Assembly: GCF_001975225.1 (NCBI RefSeq)
Contig: NZ_CP019445.1
Span: 3,906,001-3,970,000, forward strand
Direction: 5' to 3'
DNA from: Kosakonia cowanii JCM 10956 = DSM 18146
Lineage (GTDB): Bacteria > Pseudomonadota > Gammaproteobacteria > Enterobacterales > Enterobacteriaceae
DNA length: 64,000 nucleotides
Shown: piece by piece, positions 28,233-36,636 of the stretch
Numbering within the stretch: position 1 is the stretch's first letter
Layout of the letters: every line of letters begins with the position of its first letter
Made by a program: the position numbers and the translations under genes
The notes under the pieces: generated by a model
Database searches by the model: none
What the model was told of the DNA's origin: nothing
What the model saw: the letters and a program-made list of their open reading frames with translations, nothing else

Positions 28233-28675
28233 GACAGGCTCCTGTTCATGAAAACAGTATACGGCGCGCGAAAATGCGCAGGCGTGATGACATTGACTCT
28301 ATTTGAAAGGGGGGAATACGTGGCGCGGGACGGCCATAAAGTGAACTGACGTCGGTGACGATCCATACGATGGGCTACTGCCCTTTACTCCTGGTAACTT
28401 AAACGGAGGTTAAACATAGCAAAGAGCCTGGGTAGCTGGCAAAGATTTACCAGACTTTGCAAAATGTATGGATATTTTGCGCCACAAAATTTCATTTTTA
28501 TGAAAGCTAAATTACGGATCTTCATCACATAAATTATTTTTTCACTCTCTAAAATAATTCGCGAAAGTTCCTAAACTTCTCTTTGAGTTTATCTCTGAAT
28601 CGATTCGCTTTTTTGGTGCCGATTCACAATACATCCATCGCGTGGATGTTAACGACAAGAATAAGGAGGTAGCAA
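28233..28675. other. Intergenic region yoaE-manX
   Basis: 443 bases with the divergent promoters of yoaE and manXYZ. It contains the Mlc-like palindrome at 28532-28559 and a degenerate CRP-like site at 28514-28529 (ACGGA, six bases, TCACA). The first 230 bases beyond yoaE show no feature I can name. Confidence 0.6.
28532..28559. promoter_or_regulatory. Mlc-like operator of manXYZ
   Basis: AATTATTTT, ten bases, AAAATAATT: a perfect inverted repeat of the Mlc type, about 117 bases before manX. E. coli manXYZ is repressed by Mlc and activated by CRP, so the palindrome is in the expected place. Confidence 0.72.
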
Positions 28676-29650
28676 GTGACTATTGCTATTGTTATAGGCA
28701 CACATGGTTGGGCGGCAGAACAACTGCTTAAAACCGCCGAGATGCTGCTCGGCGAGCAGGAGAATGTCGGATGGATCGATTTTGTTCCCGGCGAGAACGC
28801 GGAGACGTTAATCGAAAAGTATCAGGCGCAGCTGGCAAAGCTGGATACTAATCAGGGCGTGCTGTTTCTCGTTGATACATGGGGTGGCAGCCCGTTTAAT
28901 GCCGCCAGCCGCATTGTCGTCGATAAAGAGCATTATGAAGTGATCGCCGGCGTCAACATTCCGATGCTGGTCGAAACCCTGATGGCGCGTGATGACAACC
29001 CAACCTTCGATGAGCTGGTAGCACTGGCCGTCGAGACCGGACGCGAAGGCGTGAAGGCGCTGAAAGCACAGCCGGTGGAAAAACCTGCTCCCGCTGCGGT
29101 TCAACAGACGGCAGCACCGAAAGCCGCTACCCCTGCTAAACCGATGGGGCCGAACGACTACATGGTCATCGGTCTGGCGCGTATTGATGATCGCTTAATT
29201 CACGGCCAGGTCGCCACCCGCTGGACCAAAGAGACCAACGTCACCCGGATTATTGTCGTCAGTGATGAGGTTGCCGCCGATAACGTGCGCAAAACGCTGC
29301 TGACGCAGGTCGCACCGCCGGGGGTAACGGCTCACGTTGTCGACGTCGCAAAAATGATCCGCGTCTATAACAACCCGAAATATGCCGGTGAACGCGTAAT
29401 GCTGCTCTTCACCAACCCTACCGATGTCGAGCGCATCGTCGAGGGCGGCGTAAAACTTACCTCGGTCAATATTGGCGGTATGGCTTATCGTCAGGGTAAA
29501 ACCCAGGTAAATAACGCTGTTTCCGTCGATGAGAAAGATATTGAGGCGTTTCGCAAACTCAACGATCGCGGCATTGAGCTGGAAGTCCGTAAAGTTTCAA
29601 ACGATCCGAAACTGAAAATGATGGATTTGATCAGCAAAGTGGCGAAGTAA
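28676..29650 (+). CDS. manX: Mannose PTS enzyme IIAB
   Basis: Cytoplasmic IIA and IIB domains of the mannose/glucose/glucosamine phosphotransferase. 324 codons against 323 in E. coli. The IIA phosphohistidine is at residue 10 in VIGTHGWAAEQ. An Ala-Pro rich linker (about 140-160) leads to IIB, with its histidine in RIDDRLIHGQVATRW (about 176). The start is GTG at 28676-28678 behind the strong AAGGAGGT. First gene of manXYZ, followed by yobD. Confidence 0.97.
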   Translation: MTIAIVIGTHGWAAEQLLKTAEMLLGEQENVGWIDFVPGENAETLIEKYQAQLAKLDTNQGVLFLVDTWGGSPFNAASRIVVDKEHYEVIAGVNIPMLVETLMARDDNPTFDELVALAVETGREGVKALKAQPVEKPAPAAVQQTAAPKAATPAKPMGPNDYMVIGLARIDDRLIHGQVATRWTKETNVTRIIVVSDEVAADNVRKTLLTQVAPPGVTAHVVDVAKMIRVYNNPKYAGERVMLLFTNPTDVERIVEGGVKLTSVNIGGMAYRQGKTQVNNAVSVDEKDIEAFRKLNDRGIELEVRKVSNDPKLKMMDLISKVAK

Positions 29651-29713
29651 CCGCGACGACCTGATTGACTCAGTTTTCACACTTACGTCTGATTTAGCTA
29701 TAGGAGAAGTACA

Positions 29714-30514
29714 ATGGAGATTACCACTCTTCAGATTGTGCTGGTGTTCGTCGTCGCATGTATTGCCGGTATGGAGTCGATACTTGACGAGTTCCAGTTC
29801 CACCGTCCGTTGGTGGCATGTACGTTAGTCGGTATCGTTCTTGGTGATATGAAAACCGGTATCATTATCGGCGGTACGCTTGAGATGATCGCGCTTGGCT
29901 GGATGAACATCGGTGCGGCAGTCGCGCCGGATGCCGCGCTGGCGTCGATTATTTCCACCATTCTGGTCATTGGCGGCCACCAGAGCATCGGTGCCGGTAT
30001 CGCACTGGCGATCCCGCTGGCAGCAGCAGGTCAGGTACTGACCATTATTGTGCGTACCATTACCGTTGGTTTCCAGCACGCGGCAGATAAAGCCGCAGAT
30101 AACGGTAACCTTACCGCGCTGTCCTGGATCCATGTCTCCTCCCTGTTCCTGCAAGCGATGCGTATCGCCATCCCGGCGGTGATTGTGGCTATCTCTGTCG
30201 GTACCAGCGAAGTGCAGAACATGCTCAACGCCATTCCGGAAGTGGTGACCAGCGGTCTGAATATCGCCGGTGGCATGATCGTGGTGGTCGGTTATGCGAT
30301 GGTCATCAATATGATGCGCGCAGGCTATCTGATGCCGTTCTTCTACCTCGGCTTCGTGACCGCGGCATTTACTAACTTCAACCTTGTTTCGCTGGGTGTG
30401 ATCGGTGCCGTTATGGCCATTCTCTACATTCAGCTTAGCCCGAAATATAACCGCACTGCAGGCGGCGCTGCACCAGCGGCTGGTGCCAACGATCTTGATA
30501 ACGAACTGGATTAA
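29714..30514 (+). CDS. manY: Mannose PTS membrane subunit IIC
   Basis: Membrane channel component of the mannose PTS, 266 residues as in E. coli. Several hydrophobic helices, GGTLEMIALGWMNIGAAVAPD being the family signature. Together with ManZ it transports mannose, glucose and hexosamines, and is also the entry gate for phage lambda DNA and several microcins. It starts 64 bases after manX, with AGGAGA seven bases before the ATG, and is followed by manZ after 12 bases. Confidence 0.97.
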   Translation: MEITTLQIVLVFVVACIAGMESILDEFQFHRPLVACTLVGIVLGDMKTGIIIGGTLEMIALGWMNIGAAVAPDAALASIISTILVIGGHQSIGAGIALAIPLAAAGQVLTIIVRTITVGFQHAADKAADNGNLTALSWIHVSSLFLQAMRIAIPAVIVAISVGTSEVQNMLNAIPEVVTSGLNIAGGMIVVVGYAMVINMMRAGYLMPFFYLGFVTAAFTNFNLVSLGVIGAVMAILYIQLSPKYNRTAGGAAPAAGANDLDNELD

Positions 30515-30526
30515 CAGGTGAACGAC

Positions 30527-31378
30527 ATGGTTGATATGACGAAAACTCCGACTGAGAAAAAGCTCACCCAGAGTGATATTCGCAGCGTGTTCCTGCGTTC
30601 TAACCTCTTCCAGGGCTCGTGGAACTTCGAACGTATGCAGGCACTCGGCTTCTGCTTCTCGATGGTACCGGCGATTAAACGCCTCTATCCGGAAAATAAC
30701 GAAGCCCGCCGCCAGGCGATTAAGCGTCACCTGGAGTTCTTTAACACCCACCCTTACGTTGCCGCGCCGGTGCTTGGCGTGACGCTGGCAATGGAAGAGC
30801 AGCGCGCGAACGGCGCAGAGATTGACGATGGTGCCATTAACGGTATCAAAGTGGGTCTGATGGGGCCGCTGGCAGGCGTTGGCGACCCGATTTTCTGGGG
30901 TACCGTGCGTCCGGTCTTTGCAGCACTGGGTGCCGGGATCGCCATGAGCGGCAGCCTGCTCGGCCCGCTGCTCTTCTTCTTCCTCTTTAATATTGTGCGT
31001 CTTGCCACCCGTTATTACGGCGTTGCGTACGGCTATCGCAAAGGGATCGATATCGTTAAAGATATGGGCGGCGGCTTCCTGCAGAAACTGACTGAGGGGG
31101 CGTCAATTCTCGGCCTGTTTGTGATGGGGGCGCTGGTCAACAAATGGACGCACGTCAATATTCCGCTGGTGGTATCGGAAATTACCGACCAGACCGGGAA
31201 AACCACGGTGACCACGGTGCAGACCATCCTCGACCAGCTGATGCCGGGTCTGGTGCCGCTGCTGCTGACCTTCGCCTGTATGTGGCTGCTGCGTAAAAAA
31301 GTGAACCCACTGTGGATCATTGTCGGCTTCTTCGTAATTGGGATTGTCGGCTACGCTATCGGCCTGCTGGGCCTTTAA
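30527..31378 (+). CDS. manZ: Mannose PTS membrane subunit IID
   Basis: IID component unique to the mannose PTS family, 283 residues as in E. coli. The N-terminal half is cytoplasmic and helical (LFQGSWNFERMQALGFCFSM), the C-terminal half has membrane segments (VGLMGPLAGVGDPIFWGT). I chose the ATG at 30527 (MVDMTKTPTEKKLTQ) with AGGTGA six bases upstream rather than the in-frame GTG at 30518. Ended by the hairpin at 31391. Confidence 0.96.
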   Translation: MVDMTKTPTEKKLTQSDIRSVFLRSNLFQGSWNFERMQALGFCFSMVPAIKRLYPENNEARRQAIKRHLEFFNTHPYVAAPVLGVTLAMEEQRANGAEIDDGAINGIKVGLMGPLAGVGDPIFWGTVRPVFAALGAGIAMSGSLLGPLLFFFLFNIVRLATRYYGVAYGYRKGIDIVKDMGGGFLQKLTEGASILGLFVMGALVNKWTHVNIPLVVSEITDQTGKTTVTTVQTILDQLMPGLVPLLLTFACMWLLRKKVNPLWIIVGFFVIGIVGYAIGLLGL

Positions 31379-31390
31379 GCGACGTTGTCA

Positions 31391-31424
31391 TAACCGGGGG
31401 CGTAATTGCTCCCGGTTTTTTTAT
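31391..31424 (+). terminator. manXYZ terminator
   Basis: AACCGGG, loop of twelve bases, CCCGGTT followed by T tract. yobD starts 14 bases further on. Confidence 0.85.
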
Positions 31425-31437
31425 TTAAGGAGATGAG

Positions 31438-31896
31438 ATGTCGATTACGGATAGCGTGCTGCTGCTGTTTGTCGCCGCCCTGCTGGCTTTTGCGCTCTAT
31501 GACGAGGTGGTGATGCCCCGTCGCAAAGGCGAAACGTTGCTCACCGTTCCGCTGCTGCGCAGAAGCCGTACCGATGGCGCCATTTTTGTCGGCCTGCTGG
31601 TTATTCTGATTTATAACAACAGCGTTAACGGTGGTTCATCATTAACCATGTGGTTATTATTTGCGCTGGCGCTGCTGGGTATTTACCTTTTTTGGATCCG
31701 CGCCCCGAAAGCCATCTTTAAATCACAGGGTCTCTTCTTTGCTAATGCCTGGATTGAATATAACCGTATTAAAGAGATGAATTTATCGGAGGATGGCGTA
31801 CTGGTAATGCAATTAGAGCAGCGGCGGTTACTAATCCGTGTACGAAATATGGACGACCTCGAAAAGATCTACAGAGTAATGGTTAAAACTCAATAA
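31438..31896 (+). CDS. yobD: DUF986 inner membrane protein YobD
   Basis: Conserved inner-membrane protein of 152 residues with three predicted hydrophobic segments (residues 4-22, 44-60, 68-86) and a soluble C terminus. Function unknown. AAGGAG nine bases before the ATG. Positioned behind manXYZ as in E. coli, but separated from it by a terminator, so it needs read-through or its own promoter. Confidence 0.93.
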   Translation: MSITDSVLLLFVAALLAFALYDEVVMPRRKGETLLTVPLLRRSRTDGAIFVGLLVILIYNNSVNGGSSLTMWLLFALALLGIYLFWIRAPKAIFKSQGLFFANAWIEYNRIKEMNLSEDGVLVMQLEQRRLLIRVRNMDDLEKIYRVMVKTQ

Positions 31897-31943
31897 GTTA
31901 AACAATACTCACCTCATTTCACCCTGCACAAAAAAGAGGCTTT

Positions 31944-31963
31944 AATATAGCCTCTGCTATATT
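31944..31963. promoter_or_regulatory. MntR-like operator upstream of mntP
   Basis: AATATAGC, CTCT, GCTATATT: a perfect 8-4-8 palindrome of the MntR type (compare AACATAGC...GCTATGTT). About 130 bases before the mntP riboswitch. MntR with Mn activates mntP in E. coli. A Fur-like stretch ACAATCGTTATC lies near 32018. Confidence 0.7.
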
Positions 31964-32090
31964 TCTCATAAGAAATTACCTATGTTTATTAACGTTATTT
32001 TCACGTCACAAGCTAAATGACAATCGTTATCGGCGGGCAGCACCATCAATATTCTTCTGCTGTTGTTTTATATTCTAAAAATATGGTAAG

Positions 32091-32271
32091 GTGCGTCCGT
32101 CGTTGGGGAGTAGCCGATTTCCGCCCTGCGGAAATGTACGTGTCAACATACTCGTTGCAAAACGTGGCACGTACGGACTGAATATTTTCAGTCAGGCGAG
32201 ACCATTGACACACCAACTGCTGTTTACTGGGGGCAGTGGTGTGTTATATGGAACTCCCGGTCAGGACGCAC
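32091..32271 (+). ncRNA. yybP-ykoY manganese riboswitch of mntP
   Basis: Leader of mntP with the yybP-ykoY conserved cores GGGGAGTAGCC near 32104 and CATACTCG near 32149 and GCGAGACC near 32195. The closing stem P1 is GTGCGTCC (32091-32098) paired with GGACGCAC (32264-32271), a perfect eight-pair helix that ends two bases before the mntP ATG and contains part of the AGGA ribosome site. This fits translational control by Mn(II). Metal specificity is known for the family, the gating mechanism here is inferred. Confidence 0.9.
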
Positions 32272-32273
32272 AG

Positions 32274-32840
32274 ATGAACTTATCCGCCACCCTGCTTCTC
32301 GCCTTCGGTATGTCGATGGATGCCTTCGCCGCCTCTATCGGTAAAGGTGCGACGCTCCGCAATCCTAAATTTTCCGACGCCCTGCGTACCGGCCTTATCT
32401 TCGGCGCAATTGAAACCTTAACCCCATTACTGGGCTGGGGTCTCGGCATGCTCGCCTCACAATTTGTGCTTGAGTGGAATCACTGGATCGCGTTCGTGCT
32501 GCTGGCGTTTCTTGGCAGCAGGATGGTGCTGGAAGGCGTGCGCGGTAACGATGATTGCGACGCGGAAATGCCGCACCGCCACGGTTTCTGGTTGCTGGTC
32601 ACCACCGCGATTGCTACCAGCCTGGATGCAATGGCGGTTGGCGTCGGGCTCGCATTCCTGCAAGTCAATATCCTCACTACTGCGCTAGCCATCGGCTGCG
32701 CCACTCTCATCATGTCAACTTTAGGCATGATGGTAGGCCGGTTTATCGGCCCGCTACTCGGCAAACGCGCCGAGATCCTCGGCGGCGTCGTGCTTATTGG
32801 TATCGGCGTGCAGATCCTTTATAGCCACTTTGCTGGCTAG
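32274..32840 (+). CDS. mntP: Manganese exporter MntP
   Basis: Inner-membrane Mn(II) efflux pump, 188 residues as in E. coli. Six membrane segments in two three-helix repeats, each with acidic residues ([14 protein letters not shown] near 14, [13 protein letters not shown] near 118) that bind the metal. The start is the ATG at 32274, directly after the riboswitch. The open frame extends upstream through the leader without meaning. Overlaps convergent rlmA by four bases at the stop codons. Confidence 0.97.
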   Translation: MNLSATLLLAFGMSMDAFAASIGKGATLRNPKFSDALRTGLIFGAIETLTPLLGWGLGMLASQFVLEWNHWIAFVLLAFLGSRMVLEGVRGNDDCDAEMPHRHGFWLLVTTAIATSLDAMAVGVGLAFLQVNILTTALAIGCATLIMSTLGMMVGRFIGPLLGKRAEILGGVVLIGIGVQILYSHFAG

Positions 32841-33652
32841 CTTTCCCGGCGTAAGCAATGGATGGTGAAATCCGTCTGGCAGCGAAACGTTTTAGTCGCT
32901 GCCAGCTGTTGCCACACTTCTGGCTTTGCCCGCCAGGCAAATGGCGTCATTTGCAGGAGCGCAACCGCCTCTTCACCGGTCAGTTCCATTTCATAAGCGA
33001 GTGACTGTTCGGAAAGAATCGTAAATCCTTCAATCTCACCGCTGTTTGGCGCGTGCAGCTGCACCTCATCATAAATAAGCCCCTTCAGCTCCATTAAATG
33101 GCGCGGCCCGGGTGCTGCGGTGATCACCACGCCCTGCGGTTTCATCACGCGGGCAAGCTCCTGCGCTTTACAGGGTGCATAAATGCGCACCAGCCCATCA
33201 ATGCTGTTATCGTCAAAAGGCAAGCGGTGGCTGGAGGCTACGCAGAACATCACCTGCGGATAGCGTTTTGCCGCTGCACGAATCGCCGCTTTCGAGACAT
33301 CAAGGCCTACGGTTTGCGCACCGCGCGCGCGGCCTACCCCGGCAAATGCCTGCGTGTAGTACCCTTCCCCGCAGCCGATATCGAGCAGCGCCGTCGCTTC
33401 TGCCGGCAAAGTCTCTTCAAATAAGCTGCAGATGGTGTCCCGCAGCGGCTGATAGTGTCCGGCGTCGAGAAAAGCACGGCGTGCCTGCATCATTTCGGCG
33501 TTATCACCGGGATCGCGCGAGCGTTTATGCTGAACGGGCAATAAATTGACGTAACCCTCTTTGGCGATATCGAACTGATGCCGCTGCGGACAGATAAATG
33601 CGCGCTCGTGGCGGCTTAACGGTGCGTGGCAAAGGGGGCAACTGAATGGCAT
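32837..33652 (-). CDS. rlmA: 23S rRNA (guanine745-N1)-methyltransferase
   Basis: Methylates G745 of 23S rRNA with SAM. 271 residues (E. coli 269). The N-terminal zinc ribbon shows [24 protein letters not shown] (four ligands, residues 5-24 or so), the SAM site is [12 protein letters not shown] near residue 90, and the substrate region [13 protein letters not shown] follows. The ATG at 33652, with GGAG five bases upstream, is preferred over a GTG six bases earlier. Convergent with mntP. Confidence 0.95.
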   Translation of the reverse strand: MPFSCPLCHAPLSRHERAFICPQRHQFDIAKEGYVNLLPVQHKRSRDPGDNAEMMQARRAFLDAGHYQPLRDTICSLFEETLPAEATALLDIGCGEGYYTQAFAGVGRARGAQTVGLDVSKAAIRAAAKRYPQVMFCVASSHRLPFDDNSIDGLVRIYAPCKAQELARVMKPQGVVITAAPGPRHLMELKGLIYDEVQLHAPNSGEIEGFTILSEQSLAYEMELTGEEAVALLQMTPFAWRAKPEVWQQLAATKTFRCQTDFTIHCLRRES

Positions 33653-33716
33653 AAACACTCCGGGGAGACTTTTTCAAAGGGCGAAGTGTACCGTCAAATG
33701 TTGCGGCAGGGAAAAT

Positions 33717-33747
33717 AAAAAGCCCCGCACAATGGCGAGGCTTGATG
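33717..33747 (-). terminator. cspC terminator
   Basis: On the minus strand AAGCCTCGC, short loop, GCGGGGCTT followed by TTTATTTT, with one mismatch in the stem. Lies about 48 bases after the cspC stop. Confidence 0.7.
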
Positions 33748-33794
33748 ACTGACATTGATACGCGAAACGCGTTTCAAGCTCAGAGGTGTCGAAA

Positions 33795-34004
33795 TCAGAT
33801 AGCAGTTACGTTAACTGCAGCCGGGCCTTTCTGACCGTCCTGAATTTCAAACTCAACGTTCTGGCCTTCAGCCAGAGTTTTGAAGCCGTTACCCTGGATA
33901 GCAGAGAAATGTACGAATACATCTTTGCTGCCGTCAGCCGGAGTAATGAAACCAAAACCTTTAGACTCGTTGAACCACTTAACTTGACCTTTAATCTTTG
34001 CCAT
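33795..34004 (-). CDS. cspC: Cold-shock-like RNA chaperone CspC
   Basis: 69-residue CSD-fold RNA chaperone and transcription antiterminator, constitutive at 37 degrees. The RNP1 (KGFGFITP) and RNP2 (DVFVHFSAI) motifs are intact, and the sequence [16 protein letters not shown] and the end [10 protein letters not shown] distinguish CspC from CspE. The start is the ATG at 34002-34004 with AAGGAA upstream. In E. coli it is cotranscribed with yobF, whose frame is broken here. Confidence 0.97.
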
Positions 34005-34016
34005 TTGCAAAATTCC

Positions 34017-34157
34017 TTAATGTATATACTTCGCCCGCAGGCATTGACTGAGAAAACTGAGACATTACTGCTTGAGGCACTAATATAAGGTTCGGCAGAG
34101 AAGCTGTATTCAACGAAACGTTTTACTCAGGACTTCTTTACTGAAAATGCCACACAT
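34017..34157 (-). pseudogene. yobF: yobF with two frameshifts
   Basis: E. coli YobF has 47 residues. Here MCGIFSKEVLSK is followed by TFR and a stop (TGA) in frame, then the middle of the protein (VEYSFSAEPYISASSSNVSVF) is found in another frame, and the end (CLRAK) returns to the first frame. Compared with E. coli the two indels are -2 and -1, so total length stays a multiple of three. The gene should not give full-length YobF. A sequencing error is possible for one indel but less so for both. It lies 12 bases upstream of cspC. Confidence 0.7.
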
Positions 34158-34669
34158 AAACAGAACTGTACCTCGATTGACCCACAACGTGTTATCACAT
34201 AATACGTAAACTATGGCAAGCCATTTTTAGATATGTCTCGATCCACCGCACAAATTCTAAGGGTATCGAAACAACCACTGTTCATTTATTCACTTCAATG
34301 ACCGTTATAGCAGCCGCTGCAGCAGCAGGTTTACCCGATAAACGTAGACCATTTCTTTCGATTCATCAAGCAGTTCCATGCAGCTTAGGTGCGGTTGAAC
34401 CCCTCATGCGTTTCGCTTATATACTAAGAACTTTCTGCGAATAGTTATGCTGTTTATTCGATTAGGAAGATTCTTAAATGATTAATGATCTGGGAAGAAA
34501 CTATTGCTCAGGTTAACTATGAATAATTACTGAGCGAATAAGCACAGGCGTGCACCAAAATAATGAAATTATGATGACACTGCATCATTTGAAGGCAATA
34601 AAAACGTTTCGCGTAAATCAGAACCGCACAATTTTAATACGGCTTACTTTTTATGGCGTTCGGCTTAAA
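34158..34669. other. Long leader and spacer upstream of yobF-cspC
   Basis: 512 bases without a credible gene, between yobF and the metallohydrolase gene. The part next to yobF must hold the yobF-cspC promoter and leader, and the A/T-rich part near 34430-34640 shows several possible -10 elements. A 12-codon frame at 34478 (ATG after AGGAAG) is too short to call. Confidence 0.5.
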
Positions 34670-35659
34670 TTACCGCAGGGATAAATATTGACCAATTTTC
34701 AGGATCCTGAAGTTAGCATTTTCCTGTTCCGCTTCGCTTAAAGCGCGCTGCAACTCCTGCACCGGCTCATCCAGTGATTCATCAGCCAGTTCAAATACGC
34801 CCCAGTGGATGGGAAAAGCCAGCGGTGAACCTAATTGCTGCCACAGCGACACCGCACTTTGTGGATCCATATGATTTATCGACATGAACCAGCGCGGTGC
34901 ATAAGCACCAACGGGCAGTGCGAGCGCATCAATTTTTCCAACACGCTGCGGGATCTGCAGAAGTTCTGTGCTGTAGCCAGTGTCACCTGGAAACCAAAAA
35001 CGCAGTGCGCGCGTTTCAATCACCCAGCCGCACCATAATGAGCGGTTGCGATCCCACGGTGTGCGCATGCTCCAGTGCTGAGCGGGAACGGCGGTTAAAT
35101 GTAAATCGTCCAGCGAGGCTTGCTGCCACCAGTCCAGCTCAATGACAAAACGCGCGCCGAAGCGACGGAGCGTGTCACCCAACCCGAGAGGGACAAAAAG
35201 CTTTACCTCAGGAAACCGGCGAAGCAGTGCGCGGATTGTCCAGCGGTCCAGATGATCGTAATGGTTGTGAGAGATAAGAATGGCATCCAGAGCGGGGAGA
35301 TCGTCAATGGATAATGCAGGCGGCGTGCGCCGCTGAGGCCCGGCGAAACGCAGCGGGGAGGCGCGTCGGGAAAAAACGGGGTCGGTGAGCAGATATTTCC
35401 CCTGCATACGCAGAAGCACAGAGGCATGCCCAAGCCACCAAAGGCCATCGTCACCCGGCGCTATCTCGGCTTTTTGCCACCAGGCCTGAATAAAAGCGTC
35501 ATATCCTGCTGCAGGTGGCCGGGGAAGCCCGGCAGCTTTGCGTTCCTGACGCCAGCGTTTTACATCGCCGGGTTGATGCGCCGTGGCAGTCGGGTTACAA
35601 AAACCGTCGGGCGTATGATGGGAGAGCGCGGGATTATACCAGGGGTTTTTCCAGGCCAT
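34670..35659 (-). CDS. MBL-fold metallohydrolase (RomA/NAPE-PLD-like)
   Basis: 329-residue metallo-beta-lactamase fold protein. The zinc motif SHNHYDHLD (HxHxDH) is near residue 133, a further histidine lies in AQHWSMRTPW, and GDTGYS provides the bridging aspartate. The C-terminal PIHWGVFELADE histidine completes the site. This arrangement is that of the RomA and NAPE-phospholipase D group, whose bacterial substrate is not known. Nothing comparable stands here in E. coli, so the gene is an insertion in the mgrB-yebO-yobF block. It starts 18 bases after the yebO stop and is probably cotranscribed with it. Confidence 0.85.
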   Translation of the reverse strand: MAWKNPWYNPALSHHTPDGFCNPTATAHQPGDVKRWRQERKAAGLPRPPAAGYDAFIQAWWQKAEIAPGDDGLWWLGHASVLLRMQGKYLLTDPVFSRRASPLRFAGPQRRTPPALSIDDLPALDAILISHNHYDHLDRWTIRALLRRFPEVKLFVPLGLGDTLRRFGARFVIELDWWQQASLDDLHLTAVPAQHWSMRTPWDRNRSLWCGWVIETRALRFWFPGDTGYSTELLQIPQRVGKIDALALPVGAYAPRWFMSINHMDPQSAVSLWQQLGSPLAFPIHWGVFELADESLDEPVQELQRALSEAEQENANFRILKIGQYLSLR

Positions 35660-35677
35660 CTCTCCCCTCCTTTCAGG

Positions 35678-35968
35678 TTATCGTTCAGCCACCAGCCGGA
35701 TAAACTCCTCGTCTTCACCCTTAGCCTTATTTTTTTCGACTTCGGGAAGAGCAGCTTTTTCCGGCTCATTCGCTTCACAAAGACGGCGCAGCAGCGCATT
35801 TTGCCGTTTTTGCTGATCGAGCAGCGCTTCCAGCAGTTCAATCTGCTCGTTCGTACGTGAACTGGCACGATTGATAAAGAACCACAGCACCAGACCGATA
35901 ACCAGAACCACCACAGAAACCAGCATAGACGCAAAATTTAACGCGCCAGAATTTAAGATTTCGTTCAT
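35678..35968 (-). CDS. yebO: Small membrane protein YebO
   Basis: 96-residue protein with one N-terminal membrane helix (residues 13-32, MLVSVVVLVIGLVLWFF) followed by a coiled coil (RTNEQIELLEALLDQQKRQN) and an acidic tail ending EFIRLVAER. Function unknown. Closely similar to the E. coli protein of 95 residues. It lies 74 bases after mgrB on the same strand. Confidence 0.93.
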   Translation of the reverse strand: MNEILNSGALNFASMLVSVVVLVIGLVLWFFINRASSRTNEQIELLEALLDQQKRQNALLRRLCEANEPEKAALPEVEKNKAKGEDEEFIRLVAER

Positions 35969-36042
35969 TTCACACCCTCAAAGTAGACGCAGCATTTTAC
36001 CACTGGCACTCAGGAAGGAAATCTTTCACTGCAGAAATGCGC

Positions 36043-36186
36043 TTACCAGGGGATGAATTTATTGATGACACAGATGCCGCTGAAAAATTGTACATCCTGA
36101 TCGCACATCACATTGATCATTTGAGTCCATAGCAGCAGGCAGACCACCACCACGGCAATCAGCAACAGCCATCTAAATTTTCTCAC
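36043..36186 (-). CDS. mgrB: PhoQ feedback inhibitor MgrB
   Basis: 47-residue inner-membrane peptide that inhibits the sensor kinase PhoQ. It is too short for the usual ORF cut-off. The sequence begins (M)[15 protein letters not shown] with the membrane helix, then the periplasmic part with cysteines at residues 28 and 39 ([18 protein letters not shown]) that form the functional disulfide, and ends FIPW. The start is GTG at 36184-36186 with GGAG nine bases upstream. TAACTG and TAAACA near 36236-36252 (minus strand CAGTTA and TGTTTA spaced five) resemble a PhoP box weakly. Intact, so PhoPQ feedback should work. Confidence 0.92.
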   Translation of the reverse strand: MRKFRWLLLIAVVVVCLLLWTQMINVMCDQDVQFFSGICVINKFIPW

Positions 36187-36348
36187 TCCACTCTCCGAAA
36201 CATTTCAAGGTGTAACCACACTAGCATGGCTTCCTTAAACAGCGGGTAACTGTACCCCCTTTCGGTATTTTTAGGAATGCGTGACTTGTTTCAATCAATA
36301 AAAGACGTAGCCTTAATGACAGACTTAATCGATGTGCAAGGAGCAAAC

Positions 36349-36588
36349 ATGCGTACACTTATTCGAGGCGTCATCGTTGTCGCGCTGCTGTGGACTGGAC
36401 TCTTACTGAGCGGTTATGGCGTGCTAATTCACAGCAACGAAAATGCAGCAGGCCTTGGCTTACAGTGCAAATACGTGACCGCGCGTGGTACCAGCACGGC
36501 GCAATATGTTCATTCAGACAACGGATTTTTTGGCCTTGCCAACTGCCCACTGATGCGTAAAAGCGATAACGTCATTGATAACGGCTGA
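36349..36588 (+). CDS. yobH: YobH, small exported protein
   Basis: 79-residue protein as in E. coli, uncharacterised. One N-terminal hydrophobic segment (VIVVALLWTGLLLSGYGV) serves as anchor or signal, followed by a periplasmic domain with two cysteines (LQCKYVTARGTS and ANCPLMRKS). Start at 36349 with AAGGAG eight bases upstream. The frame extends upstream but that part is not conserved. Divergent from mgrB and convergent with kdgR. Confidence 0.93.
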   Translation: MRTLIRGVIVVALLWTGLLLSGYGVLIHSNENAAGLGLQCKYVTARGTSTAQYVHSDNGFFGLANCPLMRKSDNVIDNG

Positions 36589-36598
36589 TTTTTTCCAT

Positions 36599-36629
36599 GA
36601 AAAAGCCGCCCCACGGGGCGGCTTTTTTG
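36599..36629. terminator. Bidirectional terminator between yobH and kdgR
   Basis: AAAAGCCGCCCC, loop A, CGGGGCGGCTTTTTT. Perfect stem with A and T tracts. Confidence 0.92.
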
Positions 36630-36636
36630 ACAATTA

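Noticed and set aside
29825..30751. 308-codon open frame antisense to manY and manZ
   Set aside because: Crosses two real genes on the other strand, no homology or start signal.
36230..36256. PhoP box of mgrB
   Set aside because: Only the TGTTTA half matches well (CAGTTA is weak) and the distance to a -10 element is unclear, so I mention it in the gene entry but do not call it.
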